DNA from: Neisseria sp.
Lineage (GTDB): Bacteria; Pseudomonadota; Gammaproteobacteria; Burkholderiales; Neisseriaceae
Length of the DNA stretch: 64,000 bases
Assembly: GCA_030528455.1 (NCBI GenBank)
Contig: JAUMYW010000006.1
Span: 19,242 to 83,241 of the forward strand
Direction of reading: 5' to 3'
This document shows positions 58,694-64,000 of the stretch, piece by piece; position 1 is the stretch's first letter; each line of letters opens with the position of its first letter. The position numbers and the translations under genes are program-made. The notes under the pieces were generated by a model. It was given only the letters and a program-made list of their open reading frames with translations. It had not been told where the DNA came from and searched no databases.

Positions 58694-60589
58694 ATGAGTT
58701 CCACGCCTTTGTTAGACACGGTAGTTTGGCCGCAGGATTTGCGCCGTTTGGAAAAAGCGCAGTTGCCGCAGTTGTCGGCGGAGCTGCGCAGTTTTCTGCT
58801 GGACAGCGTTGCCAAGACAGGCGGTCATTTCGCCAGTAACTTGGGCGCAGTCGAGCTGACGGTCGCCCTGCATTATGTTTACGATACGCCGAACGACCAT
58901 TTGGTTTGGGATGTCGGCCATCAAAGTTATCCGCACAAAATCCTGACCGGCCGCCGCAACCGTATGAACACCATGCGGCAATACGGCGGTTTGGCCGGTT
59001 TTCCGAAGCGTTGCGAAAGCGAATACGACGATTTCGGTACGGGGCATTCGTCCACGTCTATCGGCGCGGCTTTGGGCATGGCGGCAGCCGACAAACTGGC
59101 CGGACGCGACAGCCGCAGCGTGGCCGTTATCGGCGACGGTGCGATGACGGCAGGGCAGGCGTTTGAAGCCCTAAACTGCGCGGGTGATATGGATGTGGAT
59201 TTGCTGGTGGTTTTGAACGACAACGAAATGTCGATTTCGCCCAATGTCGGTGCGTTGCCGAAATATCTGGCGCGTAATGTGGTGCGCGATATGCACGGCC
59301 TGCTCAGCACGATTAAGGCGCAAACCGGAAAAGTTCTGGACAAACTGCCTTTGCCGGGTGCGCTGGAAATCGCGCAGAAAGTCGAAAACAAAATCAAAGC
59401 GATGGCCAGCGAGCGCGAACAGACGGAGCAGTCGCTTTCCCTGTTTGAAAATTTCGGTTTCAGCTACACCGGTCCGGTGGACGGCCACAATGTCGTTCAG
59501 CTTGTCGATACGCTGCGCGGACTGCGCGGCAAAAAAGGTCCGAAGCTGCTGCATGTCGTTACCAAAAAAGGACAGGGTTACAAACTGGCCGAAAACGATC
59601 CGGTCAAATACCATGCAATCGGTAAGAAGCCGTCTGCAGCCTTATCTGGCAAGCTGTCTGCATCAAAGCCGACCTACACCGAAATCTTCGGCAAATGGCT
59701 GACCGATCAGGCAGCGGCAGACGAGAAACTGGTCGCGATTACTCCGGCCATGCGCGAAGGCAGCGGCTTGGTAGCTTTCGAGCAGCAGTTTCCCGAACGC
59801 TATTTCGATGTCGGCATTGCCGAGCAGCACGCCGTAACCTTTGCCGCAGGTTTGGCCTGTCAAGGCGCAAAACCCGTTGTTGCCATTTATTCGACTTTTC
59901 TGCAACGCGCCTACGACCAACTGATACACGATGTTGCCCTGCAAAACCTGCCGGTGCTGTTTGCCATCGACCGCGCGGGCATTGTCGGCGCAGACGGTCC
60001 GACCCACGCAGGCGTGTATGATTTGAGCTTTTTGCGCTGCATTCCCAATATGGTGGTGGCCGCGCCGAGTGATGAAAACGAATGCCGCCTGCTGCTTTCC
60101 ACCTGCTACGCGCTCAAACAGCCGAGTGCCGTCCGTTATCCGCGCGGCAGCGGTTGCGGAGCCGCCGTTTCAGACGGCCTCGATACTGTGCCGGTCGGCA
60201 AAGGCGTATTGCGCCGTCAAGGTCAAAAGCTTGCCCTGATTGCATTCGGCAGCATGGTTGCACCCGCGTTGGAAGTAGCCGAACGCAATGATTACAGCGT
60301 GGCCGATATGCGTTTTGTCAAACCTTTGGACGAGGAACTGATTGTGCGGCTGGCAGCGGAACACGATTATCTGGTTTGCGTAGAAGAAAATACCGTGCAT
60401 GGCGGCGCAGGCAGTGCCGTTTTGGAAAGTCTTGCCAAACGCGGTATCAGTAAACCGGTTTTGCTTGCCGCCATTCCAGATGTTGTAACGGAACATGGTG
60501 ATCCGGTCAAATTACTGGAAGACTTTTCTTTGAGTGTCGAAACATTGAATGTCAAAATCAGAGCTTGGTTGGACAATCGGGAAAAATAA
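58694..60589 (+). CDS. dxs: 1-deoxy-D-xylulose-5-phosphate synthase
   Basis: Thiamine-diphosphate enzyme that joins pyruvate and glyceraldehyde-3-phosphate in the first step of the MEP isoprenoid pathway. 631 residues. The TPP motif is [20 protein letters not shown] to [11 protein letters not shown]; the catalytic His is in [15 protein letters not shown], and the transketolase-like second half has [20 protein letters not shown] at 58694. It is divergent from the lipoprotein gene and monocistronic. Confidence 0.98.
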   Translation: MSSTPLLDTVVWPQDLRRLEKAQLPQLSAELRSFLLDSVAKTGGHFASNLGAVELTVALHYVYDTPNDHLVWDVGHQSYPHKILTGRRNRMNTMRQYGGLAGFPKRCESEYDDFGTGHSSTSIGAALGMAAADKLAGRDSRSVAVIGDGAMTAGQAFEALNCAGDMDVDLLVVLNDNEMSISPNVGALPKYLARNVVRDMHGLLSTIKAQTGKVLDKLPLPGALEIAQKVENKIKAMASEREQTEQSLSLFENFGFSYTGPVDGHNVVQLVDTLRGLRGKKGPKLLHVVTKKGQGYKLAENDPVKYHAIGKKPSAALSGKLSASKPTYTEIFGKWLTDQAAADEKLVAITPAMREGSGLVAFEQQFPERYFDVGIAEQHAVTFAAGLACQGAKPVVAIYSTFLQRAYDQLIHDVALQNLPVLFAIDRAGIVGADGPTHAGVYDLSFLRCIPNMVVAAPSDENECRLLLSTCYALKQPSAVRYPRGSGCGAAVSDGLDTVPVGKGVLRRQGQKLALIAFGSMVAPALEVAERNDYSVADMRFVKPLDEELIVRLAAEHDYLVCVEENTVHGGAGSAVLESLAKRGISKPVLLAAIPDVVTEHGDPVKLLEDFSLSVETLNVKIRAWLDNREK

Positions 60590-60629
60590 AAGAAGTAGCC
60601 AGTTATTTGATATTGAAACCCTTAAAAAT

Positions 60630-60674
60630 TAAAAAATGCCGTCTGCAACTTTTTAAAACAGTTGCAGACGGCAT
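60630..60674. terminator. Inverted DUS terminator between dxs and alcohol dehydrogenase
   Basis: ATGCCGTCTGCAACT and AGTTGCAGACGGCAT form 15 pairs around a nine-base loop. Six A precede it on the plus strand, giving a T-run for the leftward transcript, so it best terminates the dehydrogenase gene and may also serve dxs. Confidence 0.85.
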
Positions 60675-60698
60675 TGATGAATTATGCAGAGGAAAGGG

Positions 60699-61769
60699 TT
60701 ATTCGGCAGTCAGAACAACTTTCATCGCACCGTTTTCTGCCGCATGTTTGAATACATCATACGCTTTTGCCAATTCGCTGAAGGTAAATCGGTGAGTCAG
60801 CATTTTGGTATAGTCTACAGAACTGGAAGAAATGGCTTTCATCAACATTTCGGTAGTGTTGGTGTTGACCAAACCGGTAGTAATTGTCAGATTTTTGATC
60901 CACAGTTTTTCCAGTTTGAAATCGACAGGAACACCGTGTACGCCGACAACGGCCACATTGCCGCCGGGTTTGACCATTTCTTGGCACATATCCCAAGTAG
61001 CAGGAATACCTACAGCTTCAATTGCAACATCTACTCCGTCTTCTCCGACAATAGATTTTACCTGTTCGACAACATTGCCCGATGCAGGATTGATAATATG
61101 AGTCGCTCCCAGCTCTTGTGCCATTTTCAGACGGTTTTCATCCATATCGCACACAATCAGAACGGACGGGCTGTAAAGCTGGGCGGTCAAGAGAGCTGAC
61201 ATGCCGACCGGACCCGCACCTGCAATGAATACGGTATCGCCGGGACGTACATCACCGCGCTGTACGCCGATTTCGTGTGCAGTCGGCAATGCATCACTTA
61301 GCAACAATGCGACTTCCTCGTTGACTCCTTCCGGCAGGGGAATCAGGCTGTTGTCGGCGTACGGCGTGCGGACGTATTCGGCTTGAGTACCGTCAATCAT
61401 GTAACCTAAAATCCAACCGCCGTTGCGGCAATGGGAGTAAAGTTGTTGTTTGCAATTGTCACAGGTACAGCATTTGCTGACGCAGGAGATAATGACTTTA
61501 TCGCCAACTTTGATATTTTTGACGGCATCTCCGACGGCTTCAACAATTCCTATGCCTTCGTGTCCCAAGATACGACCATTCCATTCGCCTGTTTTTTCGC
61601 GGGCAACAGCTTCGATTTCAGGATTCTTGCCTTTCCAAATACCCAAATCGGTACCGCATATGGTCGTTTTAAGGATTTTCACGACAGCATCGGTCGGGCT
61701 GGTGATTTGCGGTTTTGCCCTCTCTTCAAAACGGATATCGCCCGCACCGTAATAGGTCATTGCTTTCAT
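60699..61769 (-). CDS. Zinc-dependent medium-chain alcohol dehydrogenase
   Basis: A 356-residue NAD(P)-dependent dehydrogenase. Catalytic zinc ligands are Cys39 region (KTTICGTDLG) and GHEGIGIVE; the structural-zinc loop is CVSKCCTCDNCKQQLYSHC, with more Cys than the usual four. The Rossmann loop is VFIAGAGPVGMSALL. It resembles the AdhA/AdhB-type enzymes of Neisseria that act on short alcohols or aldehydes. ATG at 61769 follows AAAGGAAAACAC. It lies 134 bases after ffh, in the same direction, but a separate promoter is likely. Confidence 0.92.
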   Translation of the reverse strand: MKAMTYYGAGDIRFEERAKPQITSPTDAVVKILKTTICGTDLGIWKGKNPEIEAVAREKTGEWNGRILGHEGIGIVEAVGDAVKNIKVGDKVIISCVSKCCTCDNCKQQLYSHCRNGGWILGYMIDGTQAEYVRTPYADNSLIPLPEGVNEEVALLLSDALPTAHEIGVQRGDVRPGDTVFIAGAGPVGMSALLTAQLYSPSVLIVCDMDENRLKMAQELGATHIINPASGNVVEQVKSIVGEDGVDVAIEAVGIPATWDMCQEMVKPGGNVAVVGVHGVPVDFKLEKLWIKNLTITTGLVNTNTTEMLMKAISSSSVDYTKMLTHRFTFSELAKAYDVFKHAAENGAMKVVLTAE

Positions 61770-61903
61770 GTGTTTTCCTTTCAATATTTAAAGGGACGGT
61801 TGTTTATTTTGCAGCAGTTTGCAATAGTGTGTTGTACGTTAATTGTTAGAAGAAGTCAAATCAAATTAAAGAAAAAGTGGCTTTGAAATTCAGTATCTGA
61901 AGC

Positions 61904-63271
61904 CTATTTCATTCCCGGAAACATCCCCTTCATGCCTTTGGCTATACCCATCAGTTTTTTCATATTCGCGCCGCTGAACATTTTCATCATTTTTTGCGAT
62001 TGCTCGAACTGGTTCAGCAGTTTGTTTACTTCCTGAACGCTGGTACCGGCGCCGGCTGCAATACGTTTTTTCCGGCTAGCTTTCAGAAGGGCAGGATTTG
62101 CACGTTCTTTGGGTGTCATCGAATTGATGATGGCTTCTACTTTTCCCATGGCTTTTTCGGCAGTGCCTTCGGGGATTTGTTGGGAAAGCTGTCCTAATTC
62201 TCCGGGCATTTTCGACATTATTTTTTCCAAGCCACCCATATTCCGCATTTGTTGGATTTGCGCTTTGAAGTCGTTCAAGTCGAAACCTTTGCCTTTGCGG
62301 AGTTTTTTCGCCATTTCCGCTGCGGCTTCTTCGTCGATGCCTTTTTGTACGTCTTCTACCAGCGACAATACGTCGCCCATGCCCAAAATGCGGCCGGCGA
62401 TACGGTCGGGGTGGAAGGCTTCCAATCCGTCGATTTTCTCGCCGACACCGATAAATTTAATCGGTTTGCCGGTTACTTGGCGCACCGACAAAGCAGCACC
62501 GCCGCGCGAATCGCCGTCCATTTTGGTCAGCACCACGCCGGTCAGCGGCAGGGCTTCGTTGAATGCCTGCGCGGTGTTTACGGCATCTTGGCCGAGCATG
62601 GCATCGACCACAAACAGCGTTTCGACGGGATTGACTGCGGCGTGCAGAGCCTTGATTTCTGCCATCATTTCTTCGTCCACGGCAAGGCGGCCAGCGGTAT
62701 CGACCATCAATACATCGTAAAAATGGCGTTTTGCGTAATCCAGAGCGGCACGGGCGATATCCACAGGCTGCTGTTGTGGGTCAGACGGGAAAAAATCGGC
62801 CTGTACCTGCTCCGAAAGCAGGCGCAGTTGTTCGATTGCCGCCGGACGGTACACGTCGGCGGAGACCAGCAGAATTTTTTTCTTTTTGTCCTGGCGTTTC
62901 AGCAAATGCGCGAGTTTACCGACTGTTGTCGTTTTACCTGCGCCTTGCAAGCCGGCCATCAGCACGACTGCGGGCGGTGCGGCGGAGAGGTTTAGCGCGC
63001 TGTTTTCCTTGCCCATCAAATCGGTCAGTGCCTGATTGACGACTGTGATAAAGGTTTGTTCGGCAGTCAGGTTGTCGGCAATTTCGCGGCCCAATGCCTG
63101 TTCTTTGATGTTGGCGACAAAATCGCGTACAACGGGCAGAGCAACATCGGCTTCCAACAGTGCTAGGCGCACTTCGCGCAGTGCGGGTTTGATGTTTTCT
63201 TCATTTAGTGTAGCTGTATCGCGGATATTTTTAAAAATTGAAGTAAAACGGCCGGTTAAATTATTTAACAT
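61904..63271 (-). CDS. ffh: Signal recognition particle protein Ffh (SRP54)
   Basis: GTPase that binds signal sequences and 4.5S RNA for co-translational targeting of membrane proteins. 455 residues: N domain 1-95; G domain with the P-loop GLQGAGKT at 107-114, DTAGRLAVDEEM and LTKMDGDSRGGAAL; then the methionine-rich M domain (MRNMGGLEKIMSKMPG, KMMKMFSGANMKKLMGIAKG) that forms the signal-peptide groove. AAAGGAATACTT is the ribosome site. A promoter-like TATAAA lies about 60 bases upstream. Confidence 0.98.
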   Translation of the reverse strand: MLNNLTGRFTSIFKNIRDTATLNEENIKPALREVRLALLEADVALPVVRDFVANIKEQALGREIADNLTAEQTFITVVNQALTDLMGKENSALNLSAAPPAVVLMAGLQGAGKTTTVGKLAHLLKRQDKKKKILLVSADVYRPAAIEQLRLLSEQVQADFFPSDPQQQPVDIARAALDYAKRHFYDVLMVDTAGRLAVDEEMMAEIKALHAAVNPVETLFVVDAMLGQDAVNTAQAFNEALPLTGVVLTKMDGDSRGGAALSVRQVTGKPIKFIGVGEKIDGLEAFHPDRIAGRILGMGDVLSLVEDVQKGIDEEAAAEMAKKLRKGKGFDLNDFKAQIQQMRNMGGLEKIMSKMPGELGQLSQQIPEGTAEKAMGKVEAIINSMTPKERANPALLKASRKKRIAAGAGTSVQEVNKLLNQFEQSQKMMKMFSGANMKKLMGIAKGMKGMFPGMK

Positions 63272-63313
63272 AAGTATTCCTTTATTGAGTGGCGCATATT
63301 TCCCGTGTTGGGA

Positions 63314-63338
63314 ACAAAATTCCCTATATTTTATAATG
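63314..63338 (-). promoter_or_regulatory. Likely ffh promoter -10 and start region, repeated at window end
   Basis: Read on the minus strand the segment is CATTATAAA, then five bases, then GGGAATTTTGT. TATAAA suits a -10 element and the following GGGAATTTTGTTCCC can fold as a small 5' hairpin of the ffh message. Nearly the same sequence recurs at 63977-64000. Confidence 0.5.
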
Positions 63339-63555
63339 AATCAAATATGGCTGAAGATTCTTTTTGCAGGTTTGAGAATGATTTGAAAAGAAAATAGTGA
63401 AAGAGTCATGTCTCGAAACCAAGAAGGAAATTGGCTTAAACAAGGGAAAACAAATACAGCGAAATCTAGTTCTTTGTCTGGATGCAGACGGCTGGGAAGC
63501 TAAAATACTATAAAAGCCATTAAAAATGCCAGTTGGGCGCAAAGATGAAAAATTA
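63339..63555. other. Non-coding spacer upstream of ffh
   Basis: About 215 bases, AT-rich, with one CA-type DUS at 63484-63493 and no reading frame with a ribosome site. Stop codons are frequent in all frames except a leftward frame that begins inside the terminator stem, which I do not accept as a gene. Confidence 0.5.
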
Positions 63556-63592
63556 ATTAAAAACAGGCCATCTTTATAATTAGATGGCCTGT
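63556..63592 (-). terminator. Strong leftward terminator with no gene assigned to it
   Basis: On the minus strand ACAGGCCATCT, an eight-base loop, and AGATGGCCTGT form 11 perfect pairs followed by TTTTAATTAATTTTT. It must end a transcript that comes from the right, where no open frame is seen. Confidence 0.85.
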
Positions 63593-63988
63593 CCATTAGT
63601 ATTGATTACTGCTTTTGACGGTATTTGCACCGTCTTCTCTCTCCAATTTCTATAAATGCCTTTGTGAACTTGGCTTAGTTTGTAGAGCAATAGCTCTTCT
63701 TTTTAAAGGATGAAGCGAATGTAATACATTTGTAACGGAATGACAAGATATTTTGTGGAGAGAAAATCTTTATTTATTTAAGTTATTGTTATATATAAAA
63801 TTATCGTTTTTGTTGAGACAAATGGCAGAGATGTATTCCGTGCCAATTTCGGCTAAATTTGCAATACTAAAACATATATAATATTTTGAGAGATAAGAAC
63901 ACCGAATTATGTCGACTAGGGAATCGAACTTTTTAGGAATATTGGAGGAAACAGGGCGTACAGTTTAGAATGTCTGACAAAATTCCCA
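63593..63988 (-). ncRNA. Candidate leftward non-coding RNA
   Basis: Between a leftward promoter-like element at 63985-64000 (TATAAT, then GGGAATTTTGT as at ffh) and the leftward terminator at 63592 lie about 400 AT-rich bases without a supported reading frame. Local hairpins are visible on the minus strand: AGAGC TATT GCTCT near 63691-63704 and GACGGT GCAAAT ACCGTC near 63618-63635. I do not recognise an RNA family: the ends do not match tmRNA, 6S or 4.5S RNA. The alternative is the 3' untranslated end of a gene outside the window. Confidence 0.25.
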
Positions 63989-64000
63989 TTTATTATAATG

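Noticed and set aside
63324-63596. Leftward frame of 90 codons before ffh
   Set aside because: Its start is inside the orphan terminator stem, and there is no Shine-Dalgarno or similarity.
63676-63730. tRNA-like stretch TGGCTTAGTTTGTAGAGC on the plus strand
   Set aside because: It matches a tRNA D-arm at most positions, but no acceptor, anticodon or T stem can be folded around it. At most a degenerate tRNA fragment.
63909-64000. Possible short rightward frames at the window end (ATG at 63909, 19 codons; ATG at 63970 running off the edge)
   Set aside because: Neither has a well-placed ribosome site, and the second lies in the promoter-like repeat. Sequence to the right would be needed to judge.

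Overview
The window is a 64 kb chromosomal segment of a Neisseria-like member of the Neisseriaceae. The evidence is the very high density of the 10-base DNA uptake core GCCGTCTG(C/A)A, the close match of many proteins to Neisseria families (Fur, BamE, the fused BirA-CoaX, short-chain LigE, trimeric porins), and typical Neisseria operon pieces. By hand I counted about 80 copies of GCCGTCTGCA and about 29 of GCCGTCTGAA on both strands. The CA-ending form therefore dominates, and it forms most of the inverted pairs between genes. I cannot name the species. No phage, insertion sequence or CRISPR array is visible.

Layout. 0-8.4 kb: end of a cystine-type amino-acid ABC transporter, then dapB, bamE, fur, a small membrane protein, aat, dapD, dtd, a MoeB/ThiF-type enzyme with a membrane protein, and folD. 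8.6-9.3 kb: a partly duplicated tRNA cluster, Pro-His then Pro-Arg-His. 9.4-11.7 kb: heptose adenylyltransferase and the biotin ligase/pantothenate kinase fusion. 11.8-19.1 kb: an accessory catabolic island with an IclR regulator, GntP-type permease, iron alcohol dehydrogenase, CoA-acylating methylmalonate-semialdehyde dehydrogenase, an amber-interrupted 3-hydroxyacyl-CoA dehydrogenase and a 3-hydroxyisobutyrate dehydrogenase. A 31-base perfect palindrome lies before the permease and a related site before the last gene. This is the best candidate for an undescribed system in the window: uptake and oxidation of a short hydroxy acid to acetyl- or propionyl-CoA.

19-33 kb: mostly housekeeping genes (a metallo-beta-lactamase-fold hydrolase, ligE, ampG, rmuC, a HEPN protein, rsmE, an inositol-phosphatase-family enzyme, leuS, two membrane transport proteins, DUF454/DUF1415, an Lrp-type regulator). 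33.3-40.5 kb: a glycine-catabolism block, with a tandem glycine riboswitch, gcvT, aldA, gcvH, a YgeA-type racemase and gcvP. The second riboswitch aptamer carries a perfect palindrome made of two overlapping uptake sequences. 40.9-43.6 kb: two tandem porin genes. 43.8-54.8 kb: glyS, a purine permease, fba, pgk, a thioredoxin-like protein, an ArsC-like protein, a DUF2004 protein, a YdcF-like protein, hemJ, a CYTH phosphatase, and an NSS amino-acid transporter with its 30-residue MetS subunit.

55-63.3 kb: hemL, xerC, rlmH, a histidine-rich lipoprotein with a lysozyme-inhibitor-like tail, dxs, a zinc alcohol dehydrogenase and ffh. The last 0.7 kb is AT-rich and has no convincing gene. It does hold a strong leftward terminator and a repeat of the ffh promoter region, which together could define an unannotated leftward RNA.
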